From the NCBI RefSeq assembly GCF_031846515.1, contig NZ_JAVRHO010000020.1:1-64000 (forward strand): a DNA stretch of 64,000 nt, read 5' to 3'. The notes below the pieces were generated by a model that was not told where the DNA came from, ran no database searches, and was given only the letters and a program-made list of their open reading frames with translations. Positions 50,250-58,193 of this stretch are shown here, piece by piece. Position 1 is the first letter of the stretch, and every line of letters starts with the position of its first letter. Source of the stretch: Autumnicola lenta (lineage in GTDB: Bacteria > Bacteroidota > Bacteroidia > Flavobacteriales > Flavobacteriaceae). The translations under genes were made by a program, and so were the position numbers.

Positions 50250-50886
50250 ACGACTGTGGCCAGTTCCCGTTGGTATTGACCTCCTGCATAGATCCTACAC
50301 TTATGTAACGACCGTTCACGTCATCCACAGACTGGATTTCATTTTCCTGGAGAACAAGGGTTCTATCCTGGTCATATAAAATTTTACTCTTTGCAATCTT
50401 GGCTTCAAATACAGGTATCTTGTTATCACCTTTTGTAATTGTCCCTGCTTCAAGATCAAATTCTGCATCTGTACCTTCAATAGGTACATTAATCATACTC
50501 CTGTAACGTTCCTCATTTCCATTGTATAAAGAATCTTTAACAGAAACGAAAGATAAAGTATCAATAACGATATCTTCTATGTACTGGTCAACGCCATAAG
50601 TTCTTCTGTATTCCTCATCAAGGTAAGTGGTATCACGACGTTGGGTGATAGCAAACTCAGCAGTATCAATAAAACGGACCAGTTTGTCAAAATCTCCTTC
50701 AAATCTTCCGGTCACTTCTCTATGAGCAAGTTCACCAGCTCTTAGATCTTTTAAGTTTTCAATTACTTTAGCGTAGCGCTTCTCTTTAACTTTGTTAAAC
50801 TGGATAGGTCGGTAAACGGCATCAAATGTAAGATAGGCCAGGAAAATTATCACCAACCAAAGGAGTAACTGAATTACAAGTCTCAT
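50236..50886 (-). CDS. Membrane-anchored, pilin-like protein
   Basis: 216 aa with one N-terminal hydrophobic helix (about 3-22) followed by FNKVKEKRYAKVIENLKDLRAGELAHREVTGRF, a long amphipathic helix, and then a beta-rich extracytoplasmic domain with a run of acidic residues. The layout (short N-tail, hydrophobic helix continuing into an amphipathic one, globular tail) is that of a type IV pilin/pseudopilin, though no prepilin cleavage motif is evident. It precedes the PilM-like DUF3822 gene, overlapping it by 14 bases. Function unknown. Confidence 0.75.
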   Translation of the reverse strand: MRLVIQLLLWLVIIFLAYLTFDAVYRPIQFNKVKEKRYAKVIENLKDLRAGELAHREVTGRFEGDFDKLVRFIDTAEFAITQRRDTTYLDEEYRRTYGVDQYIEDIVIDTLSFVSVKDSLYNGNEERYRSMINVPIEGTDAEFDLEAGTITKGDNKIPVFEAKIAKSKILYDQDRTLVLQENEIQSVDDVNGRYISVGSMQEVNTNGNWPQSYGEE

Positions 50887-50927
50887 GCTTTAATAATTTA
50901 TTTAAGTAAAATTTATACTGTATAGGA

Positions 50928-50935
50928 CAAATCTA
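50928..50935 (-). promoter_or_regulatory. -7 box (TAGATTTG) of the pilin-like/DUF3822/rsmD operon
   Basis: Exact TANNTTTG on the minus strand; leader about 35 nt. Back to back with the helicase promoter 50 bp away. Confidence 0.45.
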
Positions 50936-50980
50936 CAATTTTTTTTTATTCGTAAAAGTTTCTTCCCTAAAAATCCATTG

Positions 50981-50988
50981 TATATTTG
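50981..50988 (+). promoter_or_regulatory. -7 box (TATATTTG) of the helicase gene
   Basis: Exact match; it covers the upstream TTG of the longer frame, which therefore cannot be the start. Initiation near 50995 supports ATG 51007. Confidence 0.5.
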
Positions 50989-51006
50989 ATAATTTACCCA
51001 ACTACT

Positions 51007-52452
51007 ATGGAAGTACCTTCTGCCGCCTCATTTTATAAATTACTTTTAGACGATCTGGGTTTTCCTGCAAAAGCCAAACAGGATATCGCTTTACAACAGT
51101 TATCAACCTTTGCAACAGAGGGAGGGAATAACTCTCTTTTTGTTTTAAAGGGTTTTGCGGGAACAGGAAAAACCACCATTATAAGTTCCCTTGTCAAAAA
51201 CCTGTGGAAGATAAAAAAATCCGGAGTTTTACTGGCTCCAACAGGAAGGGCTGCAAAAGTAATTTCCAATTATTCAAAGCAGGAAGCCTTTACAATACAT
51301 AAGAAAATTTACTTTCCGAAGAAGTCGGGGGGAGGAGGAGTAAGCTTCGTACTTCAGCCTAATAAGCACAAAAACAGTTTGTTTATTGTGGATGAAGCCT
51401 CTATGATTTCTGATGAAAATGCCGATTCTAAACTTTTTGAAAACGGATCGCTACTGGATGACCTAATGCAATTTGTTTATTCCGGAAAAAATTGTCAGCT
51501 TATTTTAATTGGAGACACCGCGCAGTTGCCGCCGGTTAAAATGGATATGAGTCCTGCCTTGCAGGAGGAAAAACTTCGGTTTAGCTATAATAAAGAAGTA
51601 AAACACATAGAGCTGGACGAGGTTGTACGGCAAAGCGAAGAAAGCGATATATTGCTTAATGCCACCAGGATACGGGAATGCCTTCAGGAGGAATTCTATG
51701 AGAGCTTTAAATTTAAACTGACTTCTAAAAAGGATGTGATTCGCCTTACAGACGGCTACGACATTATGGAAGCCATTCAGGATTCCTATGACAATCTGGG
51801 TAATGAAGAAACCAGTATTATCGTGCGTTCCAACAAACGTGCAAACCAATATAATCAGCAGATTAGGAATAGAATTTTATTTCAGGAGGAAGAGATTTCT
51901 GCCGGAGATTATTTAATGGTGGTGAAAAACAATTATTTCTGGATAAAACCTGCTTCTGAAGCGGGTTTTATCGCAAACGGTGACATTGTTAAAGTGCTGG
52001 AAATCTTCGGAATTAAAGAATTATACGGTTTCCGTTTTGCTGAAGTGCAGGTGCAAATGGTGGATTATCCAAAAATGCAGCCATTTGAAACGGTAGTATT
52101 GCTGGATACCTTAACCAGCAACACGCCCTCCCTTTCCTATGAAGAATCTAATAATCTTTACCAGGAAGTAATGAAGGATTACGCTGAAGAAACTTCAAAA
52201 TATAAGAAGTTCCTGAAGGTTAAAAACAACAAATATTTTAATGCTTTGCAGATTAAATTCTCTTATGCAATGACCTGTCACAAATCACAGGGTGGGCAGT
52301 GGAATACAGTATTTATTGAGCAGCCATATTTGCCAAACGGAGTAGGCAAGGAGTACCTGAGATGGCTTTATACCGCAGTTACCCGGGCTACCGATAAGCT
52401 TTATCTGATAGGTTTTAAAGATGATTTTTTTGTTGAAAACTTAACGAGTTAA
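51007..52452 (+). CDS. RecD-like ATP-dependent helicase (SF1)
   Basis: 481 aa from ATG 51007 (MEVPSAASFYKLLL). Superfamily 1 helicase: Walker A GFAGTGKTT (49-57), motif Ia APTGRAAKV, Walker B FIVDEASM, motif III LIGDTAQLPPV, motif IV region VRSNKRANQYN, motif V/VI AMTCHKSQGGQW and LYTAVTRATDKLYLIG. A beta-rich insert (about 320-400) resembles the RecD2 SH3 region. It lacks the long N-terminal helix-hairpin-helix part of RecD2 (about 740 aa). Not part of a RecBC set; those genes are absent here. Confidence 0.92.
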   Translation: MEVPSAASFYKLLLDDLGFPAKAKQDIALQQLSTFATEGGNNSLFVLKGFAGTGKTTIISSLVKNLWKIKKSGVLLAPTGRAAKVISNYSKQEAFTIHKKIYFPKKSGGGGVSFVLQPNKHKNSLFIVDEASMISDENADSKLFENGSLLDDLMQFVYSGKNCQLILIGDTAQLPPVKMDMSPALQEEKLRFSYNKEVKHIELDEVVRQSEESDILLNATRIRECLQEEFYESFKFKLTSKKDVIRLTDGYDIMEAIQDSYDNLGNEETSIIVRSNKRANQYNQQIRNRILFQEEEISAGDYLMVVKNNYFWIKPASEAGFIANGDIVKVLEIFGIKELYGFRFAEVQVQMVDYPKMQPFETVVLLDTLTSNTPSLSYEESNNLYQEVMKDYAEETSKYKKFLKVKNNKYFNALQIKFSYAMTCHKSQGGQWNTVFIEQPYLPNGVGKEYLRWLYTAVTRATDKLYLIGFKDDFFVENLTS

Positions 52453-52550
52453 GGAGTTAAAGAGGAAAAAAGAAAAAAGACTGTTTCGCTCAAAGAACAG
52501 AGACTTATAAAAGAGCCCGCACACCGTAAACAAACCTATATTATTCTCAA

Positions 52551-52572
52551 GGTCGAAAATTGCCATTTTCGG
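52551..52572 (+). repeat. GCCAATTTTCG family, variant
   Basis: GTCGAAAATTGCCATTTTCG: palindrome with two bases missing from the right arm. Confidence 0.6.
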
Positions 52573-52717
52573 AGAATGGCTTTAGGAGAAGACGAAAAGA
52601 GTGAAATGTGAAATGTTCAAAGACTGCTATACTGCAGGAGAAGAGAGTTTTAGAAGGTCAGGCCAGGGCTTTAAGTCGAAACTTGCCATCTATAAGCTAT
52701 AATTTAATTTTTTCGAC

Positions 52718-52756
52718 AAACCACAAACCACAAACCACAAACCACAAACCACAAAC
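52718..52756. repeat. 7-bp tandem repeat AAACCAC x5
   Basis: Five perfect units plus AAAC at the end. 47 bp upstream of the kdsB -7 box. Confidence 0.95.
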
Positions 52757-52802
52757 TCTTTAAATTAACTAAACCTAAACAAGGCCACCTCTTTAAAATG
52801 GC

Positions 52803-52810
52803 TATTTTTG
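52803..52810 (+). promoter_or_regulatory. -7 box (TATTTTTG) of kdsB
   Basis: Exact TANNTTTG, leader about 15 nt to the TTG start at 52832. Confidence 0.5.
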
Positions 52811-52831
52811 AACAACTAAAAAACACAACAA

Positions 52832-53575
52832 TTGGATAAACAACTCAGAATAATAGCAATGATCCCTGCAAGATACGATGCAGCAAGATTTCCGGGAAAG
52901 TTACTTCAGGATCTAAATGGAAAAACAGTTATTAGAAGAACATATGAAGCAGCCAAAGAAACAAACCTTTTTGAGGAAGTTTATGTGGTGACCGACAGTG
53001 ATAAAATTGCTTCTGAAATATCTGACTTTGGCGGAAAGGTGATAATGAGCAAAAAAGAGCATGAATGCGGGAGTGACCGCCTTGCTGAAGCTGTTGAGGA
53101 TATGGATGTTGATATTGTTGTTAATGTTCAGGGAGATGAACCTTTTATAGACAGGGAAAGCCTTGCTAAACTTCTGGTTGTCTTCAGGGAAGATGAGAAA
53201 GAAGAAATTGATCTTGCTTCATTAAAAACTGCAATGAGTGTAAGTGACGAGATCACTAATGCCAATAATGTAAAAGTAATTACAGATAAAAATAACCTGG
53301 CCCTGTACTTTTCCAGGTTCCCTATTCCTTATCCTCGTGATAACGATGCGCCAATGACGTACTTTAGGCATATTGGGATTTACGCCTTTAGAAAGCAGGC
53401 ATTAATCGATTTTCATAATTTACCAATGTTGCCGCTGGAAGCCACAGAGAAGATTGAAGCTATTCGGTTCCTGGAATACGGAAAAAAGATTAAGATGGTG
53501 GAAACCAATATGAGTACTATCGGGATCGATACTCCTGAAGATCTTGAAAAAGCAAGGAAATTAATGCAGGATTAG
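52832..53575 (+). CDS. kdsB: CMP-KDO synthetase
   Basis: Activates KDO with CTP for lipopolysaccharide inner core. 247 aa, usual length. IAMIPARYDAARFPGKLL (N-terminal nucleotide site), VVNVQGDEPFID (Asp pair), YFSRFPIPYPRDN and RHIGIYAFRKQAL. Starts at TTG: the next ATG (in IAMIPAR) would remove the first strand, and homologues begin about eight residues before IPARY. Overlaps the convergent photolyase by four bases. Confidence 0.95.
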   Translation: MDKQLRIIAMIPARYDAARFPGKLLQDLNGKTVIRRTYEAAKETNLFEEVYVVTDSDKIASEISDFGGKVIMSKKEHECGSDRLAEAVEDMDVDIVVNVQGDEPFIDRESLAKLLVVFREDEKEEIDLASLKTAMSVSDEITNANNVKVITDKNNLALYFSRFPIPYPRDNDAPMTYFRHIGIYAFRKQALIDFHNLPMLPLEATEKIEAIRFLEYGKKIKMVETNMSTIGIDTPEDLEKARKLMQD

Positions 53576-54879
53576 TTACTTACAGCCTGTTTGTAAGTTC
53601 TTAATGCTCTTTCCCGGGCTTCTTTATGGTCTACCATTGGCTTGGGGTAGTCATCAGTACCAAATTCCGGTACCCACTTTTTGATGTACTTTCGTTCCTT
53701 ATCGAATTTTTCGACCTGGGTAGTAGGATTAAAAATTCTAAAGTAAGGCGCTGCGTCAACTCCGCTTCCGGCTACCCATTGCCAGTTCCCCACGTTGGAA
53801 GACATTTCGTAATCCAACAGTTTTTCAGCGAAATAAGCTTCACCCCAGCGCCAGTCAATTAACAAATGCTTACATAAAAAACTGCCCACCAGCATTCTTA
53901 CCCGGTTGTGCATAAACCCGACTGCATTCAGTTCCCGCATTCCGGCATCAACGAGTGGATATCCGGTTTTTCCTTCTTTCCACAACCTAAATTCATCTTT
54001 ATTATTTCGCCAGTTGATGCGATCATATTTAGGTTTAAAAGATTCAGTTACTGTTTGTGGATTATAATCCAGAACCTGCATAAAGAATTCCCGCCATATC
54101 AATTCCTGAAGAAATGTCTTATTTTTTTCAGCGTTAGCTTTTTTTACCATTTTACGAATACTTACCGTTCCAAACCTGAGATGTGGTCCTAATCTTGATG
54201 TGCCATGTTCTGCCGGTATGTCGCGCGTATCCTCATACTCCTGTATAAGCGTGGGGGTGACATCATAATCTGGAAATTCCAGGGAAGATTCCTTGAAACC
54301 AATATCTCTAAGTTCCAGATTAGGCAGTGTTGTATTCTGAATAAGATTGTCAAGATAATTATTCGTATAATGTATCTTAAAATCCAGGTTTTTAAAATTT
54401 TCCTTCCAGGTTTTCATGTATGGAGTATAAACTACATAAGGGCCGCCATCCTGTTTGGTGATTTCATTTTTCTCAAAAATCACCTGATCTTTGAAAGTCT
54501 CGAATTCTATATTATTCTCTTCTAAAAAACCGCCTATTTCTTTATCCCGTTCCTTTGCGTAAGGCTCATAATCATGATTGGTAAAGACCTTTACTATTGA
54601 AAACTCTTTAACCAGTTTTTTAAAAATTTCAGAAGGTTTTCCATAATACATGGCCAAGGAACTGCTATATTCCTCCTTCAGAACCTTTCGCATTTGCTGA
54701 AGGGTTTTGTAAATAAATGTTACCCTGGCGTCGTCCTCTGGAAGGCTATCTAAAATTTCAGTATCAAATATAAAAATTGGAAGAATCGGATGATCATCTT
54801 TTAAAGCTTCTAAAAAACCAACATTATCGTCAAGGCGTAAATCTCTTCGGAACCAGAAAACGTTTATTTTTTCACTCAT
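53572..54879 (-). CDS. phr: Cryptochrome/photolyase family protein (class I CPD photolyase-like)
   Basis: 435 aa. N-terminal alpha/beta antenna domain (INVFWFRRDLRLDDNVG) and a C-terminal FAD domain with LIWREFFMQVL, GYPLVDAGMRELNAVGFMHNRVRM, CKHLLIDWRWGEAYFAE, SSNVGNWQWVAGSGVD and PYFRIFNP. The Trp chain and FAD contacts are present, so light-driven repair of pyrimidine dimers is likely, although single-gene sequence cannot exclude a cryptochrome role. Last gene of the SRPBCC-SDR-phr operon. Confidence 0.95.
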   Translation of the reverse strand: MSEKINVFWFRRDLRLDDNVGFLEALKDDHPILPIFIFDTEILDSLPEDDARVTFIYKTLQQMRKVLKEEYSSSLAMYYGKPSEIFKKLVKEFSIVKVFTNHDYEPYAKERDKEIGGFLEENNIEFETFKDQVIFEKNEITKQDGGPYVVYTPYMKTWKENFKNLDFKIHYTNNYLDNLIQNTTLPNLELRDIGFKESSLEFPDYDVTPTLIQEYEDTRDIPAEHGTSRLGPHLRFGTVSIRKMVKKANAEKNKTFLQELIWREFFMQVLDYNPQTVTESFKPKYDRINWRNNKDEFRLWKEGKTGYPLVDAGMRELNAVGFMHNRVRMLVGSFLCKHLLIDWRWGEAYFAEKLLDYEMSSNVGNWQWVAGSGVDAAPYFRIFNPTTQVEKFDKERKYIKKWVPEFGTDDYPKPMVDHKEARERALRTYKQAVSN

Positions 54880-55578
54880 TCAGGAAAGATTTAAGGTTGA
54901 AAGTCCGCCGTCTACGCCCATTACCTGTCCGGTAATCCAGCTGCTTTCGTCGCTAAGGAGAAAGGTCGCGAGATTTGCAATATCTGAAGCTTCTCCAACG
55001 CGTTTTAGAGGGTGGCGTTCATTCATTTTCTCCTTCTTTTTATCATTGTTCAGCAATTTTTCCGCAAGTCCGGTATCTGTAAGCGAAGGGGCAACAACAT
55101 TAACACGTAACGCCGGCGCATATTCTGCAGCGAGGGATCGCGCAAAACCCTCAATAGCTCCTTTTGCGGCAGCCACGCTGGTATGAAAAGGCATTCCGAC
55201 TTTTACGGCTACAGTACTAAAGAAAATAAGGCTGGCATTTTCGGCATTTTGCAATTTAGGCATAACTCCCTGTACTGTTTTCACTAACCCGAAAAAATTT
55301 AAATCCATCTCCTTTTTAAAATCTTCTAACCTGTGCATTTTGAAAGGTTTCAGATTAATACTTCCGGGACAATATACAAGTCCGTCAAGCTTTTCAGGTA
55401 ACTCCAGGTCTTCAATATTGTCTTTAGTGACATCAAATTCCAGATGAGTAATGTCCAGTTCCTCCAATTTCCCGGGATTTCTTGAGGCCACCGTAACATT
55501 GTGCTCCTGACTAAGTCTTTCAGCAATTTTATAACCGATTCCTGTAGAACCGCCTATAAGTAGGATTTCTTTTTTCAT
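54880..55578 (-). CDS. SDR-fold protein without the catalytic tyrosine
   Basis: 232 aa. Rossmann motif IGGSTGIGYKI (about 8-18) and the C-terminal SSWITGQVMGVDGGLST are those of a classical SDR, but the Tyr-x3-Lys site reads V-A-A-A-K: Val in place of Tyr (codon GTG). The neighbouring sequence FFSTVAVKVGMPFHTSVAAAKGAIEGF keeps Ser and Lys. In flavobacterial homologues recalled from memory this stretch is conserved. Its stop touches the photolyase ATG, and an SRPBCC gene precedes it by 13 bp, a grouping seen in light-responsive gene clusters. Probably not a normal oxidoreductase. Confidence 0.9.
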   Translation of the reverse strand: MKKEILLIGGSTGIGYKIAERLSQEHNVTVASRNPGKLEELDITHLEFDVTKDNIEDLELPEKLDGLVYCPGSINLKPFKMHRLEDFKKEMDLNFFGLVKTVQGVMPKLQNAENASLIFFSTVAVKVGMPFHTSVAAAKGAIEGFARSLAAEYAPALRVNVVAPSLTDTGLAEKLLNNDKKKEKMNERHPLKRVGEASDIANLATFLLSDESSWITGQVMGVDGGLSTLNLS

Positions 55579-55591
55579 AGTTCGTTATTTT

Positions 55592-56110
55592 TTATTTTAA
55601 TGAATGCTGCTCTTTCTCACTAATTTTTGTCTTAGGTTTAGTAGAATCCTCAAACTCTCCAAATAATTCAATAAGCTTTTTATGACGGTAGTCAAAAATT
55701 TCTTTCAGTTTTGGCTGCACCAGGAAAGGATGTGCCATGCTGCCCAGAAATCCCATCGGGAGTTTGTAATCCACAATGTCTTCCATCTCCACACCGCCTT
55801 CGATTTCTTTTAAAAAATGCTTATGATGCCATAAGGCATAGGGGCCGAATCGCTGTTCGTCCACAAAATATTCTTTATCCCGAACATGGGTGATCTCTGT
55901 AACCCACTTTGTCTTAATTCCGGCAATAGGTGTTACTATATACTGTATTATCTGACCTTCGAACATTGGCCGATCTGCACCCGATAAAATGTCGAAGCTC
56001 ATGTAATCTGGAGTGATCACTTTTAAATTGGCGGGGTCTGATAAGAATTCCCAGGCCTTATCTAAAGGAATGGGTAATCGCTGTTTACTTTTTAAGGTGT
56101 AAATTTTCAT
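55592..56110 (-). CDS. SRPBCC family protein
   Basis: 172 aa, START/Bet v1-like ligand-binding fold. Start MKIYTLKSKQRLPIPLDKAWEFLSDPANLKVITPDYM is the usual opening of the START/SRPBCC members in photolyase clusters; then GQIIQYIVTPIAGIKTKWVTEITHV and EDIVDYKLPMGFLGS. The C-terminal tail (about 155-172) is charged. Such proteins are sometimes called 'cell division inhibitor' without evidence. First gene of the light-type operon. Confidence 0.9.
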   Translation of the reverse strand: MKIYTLKSKQRLPIPLDKAWEFLSDPANLKVITPDYMSFDILSGADRPMFEGQIIQYIVTPIAGIKTKWVTEITHVRDKEYFVDEQRFGPYALWHHKHFLKEIEGGVEMEDIVDYKLPMGFLGSMAHPFLVQPKLKEIFDYRHKKLIELFGEFEDSTKPKTKISEKEQHSLK

Positions 56111-56124
56111 TGCTGAATTTTAAC

Positions 56125-56132
56125 CAAAAATA
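56125..56132 (-). promoter_or_regulatory. -7 box (TATTTTTG) of SRPBCC-SDR-photolyase operon
   Basis: Exact TANNTTTG on the minus strand, leader about 8 nt. Confidence 0.45.
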
Positions 56133-56236
56133 AAGCTTATTATGTTCAATGTTTATTAATTAAAGTTAAACAATTTAAAAAGTTTTAGTTCTTAAGATTC
56201 TTTGATAATATTTTAAAATTCAGAACTTCTTCTGCT

Positions 56237-56244
56237 TATATTTG
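56237..56244 (+). promoter_or_regulatory. -7 box (TATATTTG) of DUF2911 gene
   Basis: Exact TANNTTTG; leader about 20 nt to ATG 56272. Confidence 0.45.
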
Positions 56245-56271
56245 GTGGACTACTTTACAAACTAAACAATT

Positions 56272-57117
56272 ATGAAAAAAATCTTATTATTTCTGGCAGT
56301 TTCTGCTATCAGCTTTAATGGCAAAGCTCAAATTCAGACTCCGCAACCGAGTCCTTCAGCAAAGATTGAACAAAAGGTTGGACTTACTGATGTGACACTA
56401 GAGTATTCCCGTCCCGGGGTTCGTGGACGCGATGTTTTTGGAGATCTTGTTCCTTATGGCGAAGTATGGCGTACCGGTGCGAACAATAACACAACAATTA
56501 CCTTTAGTGATGATGTTGTAATTGATGGTAAAGCCCTTCCTGCCGGTACTTATGCAATTTACACTATCCCAAAACAGAACGAATGGGATGTTATGTTTTA
56601 CAAGAATACTGAGAACTGGGGTCTTCCTCAGGAATGGGATGAAAACGAGGTAGCACTTAAAACTACTGTTGAAGCTCAGAATATGCCAATTAAAATGGAA
56701 ACTTTTACCATTATAATTGATGAACTTCAGAACGATTCTGCTGTACTGAATTTTATCTGGGATGATACGGTTGCCATGCTTCAGTTTGAAGTTCCTACAG
56801 ATGAAAAAGCAACTGCGAGTATAGAAGAAGTAATGAGCGGTGAACCTGCTTCTAATGATTACTTCGCTGCTGCGAGTTATTACCACGACCAAAACAAAGA
56901 TTTGGACAAAGCTTATGAGTGGATACAAAAAGCTACTGAAGGACAAGATCCTGCTTTCTGGGTTTTAAGAAGAAAATCTCTGATTGAGGCCGATATGGGC
57001 AAAAAAGATGCTGCTATTGAGTCAGCAAAGAAATCTTTAGCCGCTGCTGAAAAAGCCGGAAATGCCGACTATGCAAAAATGAATAAAGATTCCCTGAAAG
57101 AGTGGGGAGCAATGTAG
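56272..57117 (+). CDS. DUF2911 exported protein with TPR-like C-terminus
   Basis: 281 aa; signal peptide MKKILLFLAVSAISFNGKA. DUF2911 beta domain (about 30-170) with the signature SRPGVRGRDVFGDLVPYGEVWRTG and LPAGTYAIYTIP; then a helical C-terminus (about 185-280) with DYFAAASYYHDQNKDLDKAYEWIQKA and KKDAAIESAKKSLAAAEKAG, resembling TPR units. Family function unknown; extracytoplasmic. Followed by a strong terminator. Confidence 0.9.
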   Translation: MKKILLFLAVSAISFNGKAQIQTPQPSPSAKIEQKVGLTDVTLEYSRPGVRGRDVFGDLVPYGEVWRTGANNNTTITFSDDVVIDGKALPAGTYAIYTIPKQNEWDVMFYKNTENWGLPQEWDENEVALKTTVEAQNMPIKMETFTIIIDELQNDSAVLNFIWDDTVAMLQFEVPTDEKATASIEEVMSGEPASNDYFAAASYYHDQNKDLDKAYEWIQKATEGQDPAFWVLRRKSLIEADMGKKDAAIESAKKSLAAAEKAGNADYAKMNKDSLKEWGAM

Positions 57118-57138
57118 AAGTTCCTGTTATCATAAACG

Positions 57139-57176
57139 AAATGCCATTTCTCAAATTAAAGAAATGGCATTTTTTA
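57139..57176. terminator. Terminator after DUF2911 gene
   Basis: AAATGCCATTTC / GAAATGGCATTT, 12-bp stem with a 10-nt loop and T-run. The left arm starts the same way as the nearby GCCATT motif but is not a member of the repeat family. Confidence 0.9.
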
Positions 57177-57203
57177 TTGGATGCGCTTTACAGGATTATA
57201 ATA

Positions 57204-57219
57204 CGATAATTGCCATTTA
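57204..57219 (+). repeat. Decayed GCCAATT-family copy
   Basis: CGATAATTGCCATTTA in the gap between the DUF2911 terminator and the Gfo/Idh stop. Confidence 0.4.
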
Positions 57220-58191
57220 ATAGACCAGGCTAATTTTCGTTCTTACTTTATCAAGAAGTTCAATAAGTTGAAGGCTTTTTTCAAAAGTCATTTGATCACT
57301 TTCAATTCTTCCATGCTTCAGCATTTCCTGAACATGTGCTGCTTCAAAGTTATAGCCGTTTGCTGTAACATTAAAATCCTTAGTTTCGTTCCCATCCTCT
57401 GTAGAAATAGTGACGCTTGTGGGCTCGTGGAACCTGGAATTCATCTTGATTTCAGCTTTTTCACAGTAGAAAGTGGCTGTAGTGCCGGTTTCTCTACCCA
57501 CCGTACTATGTAGCTCAGCTTCAGCACCATTTTTGTAGTTAAAAAGCATCTCACATTCTTCATCAACCTCAGTAGTGGTCATTTTAGCCTTAGCCGAGAT
57601 TCTTTCCGGAATTCCCAGTGCGCTTAGAGCAGTGAATATTGGATAAATGCCAATATCAAGAAGGCTTCCGCCGCCAAGGCTTTTATTGTAAAGCCGGTGT
57701 TCTTCATTAAAAGGAGAGTGAAAACCAAAATCTGCTTCTATTTTCTTCAGTTTTCCATATTTTTCTTTTTTCAGCAAATCCATTACATATTGAAAATGTG
57801 GCAGAAACTGCGTCCACAATGCTTCCATTAAAAAGACCTTTTTCTCTCTGGCCATTGCAATCATTTTTTTTACCTGTTCCGTATCCATGGCAAATGGTTT
57901 TTCACACAAAACCGCCTTTTTATGTTCAAGGCAGAGGAGCGTATTGCCGAAATGGAAAACATGAGGCGTGGCAATATACACCACATCTACCTGTTCGTCT
58001 TTCAGCATTTCTTCATAACTGGAGTATGCTTTTGTAGCATTAAATTCTTCAGCAAAGGCATCTGCTCTTTCTTTGGAACGGCTCGCAACGGCATAGAGTT
58101 CTGCTCCTTCAACATCTTTTAAACCTGTAACAAATTTCTTAGCAATTTTTCCGGGGCCTAAAATTGCCCATTTCACAGTTTTTTCCTCCAT
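57217..58191 (-). CDS. Gfo/Idh/MocA oxidoreductase
   Basis: 324 aa. Rossmann WAILGPGKIAKKFV near the N-terminus, VDVVYIATPHVFHF and the EKPFAMDT lysine that anchors the nicotinamide. C-terminal alpha/beta domain with GGGSLLDIGIYPIFTALSALG. Closest to dihydrodiol dehydrogenase/glucose-fructose oxidoreductase-like enzymes that oxidise sugars or inositol derivatives with NAD(P). Downstream of the symporter by two bases, last gene of the PIG-L operon. Confidence 0.92.
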   Translation of the reverse strand: MEEKTVKWAILGPGKIAKKFVTGLKDVEGAELYAVASRSKERADAFAEEFNATKAYSSYEEMLKDEQVDVVYIATPHVFHFGNTLLCLEHKKAVLCEKPFAMDTEQVKKMIAMAREKKVFLMEALWTQFLPHFQYVMDLLKKEKYGKLKKIEADFGFHSPFNEEHRLYNKSLGGGSLLDIGIYPIFTALSALGIPERISAKAKMTTTEVDEECEMLFNYKNGAEAELHSTVGRETGTTATFYCEKAEIKMNSRFHEPTSVTISTEDGNETKDFNVTANGYNFEAAHVQEMLKHGRIESDQMTFEKSLQLIELLDKVRTKISLVY

Positions 58192-58193
58192 TT

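Larger units (their letters stand above)
52453..52831. other. Intergenic region with repeats, no gene
   Basis: 379 bp between the helicase and kdsB. Holds GGTCGAAAATTGCCATTTTCGG (52551-52572), a second decayed copy CGAAACTTGCCATCTATAAG (52677-52696), a shared TAAGCTATAATTTAATTTTTT segment and the AAACCAC tandem array. kdsB promoter is at its end. Nothing coding recognised. Confidence 0.7.
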
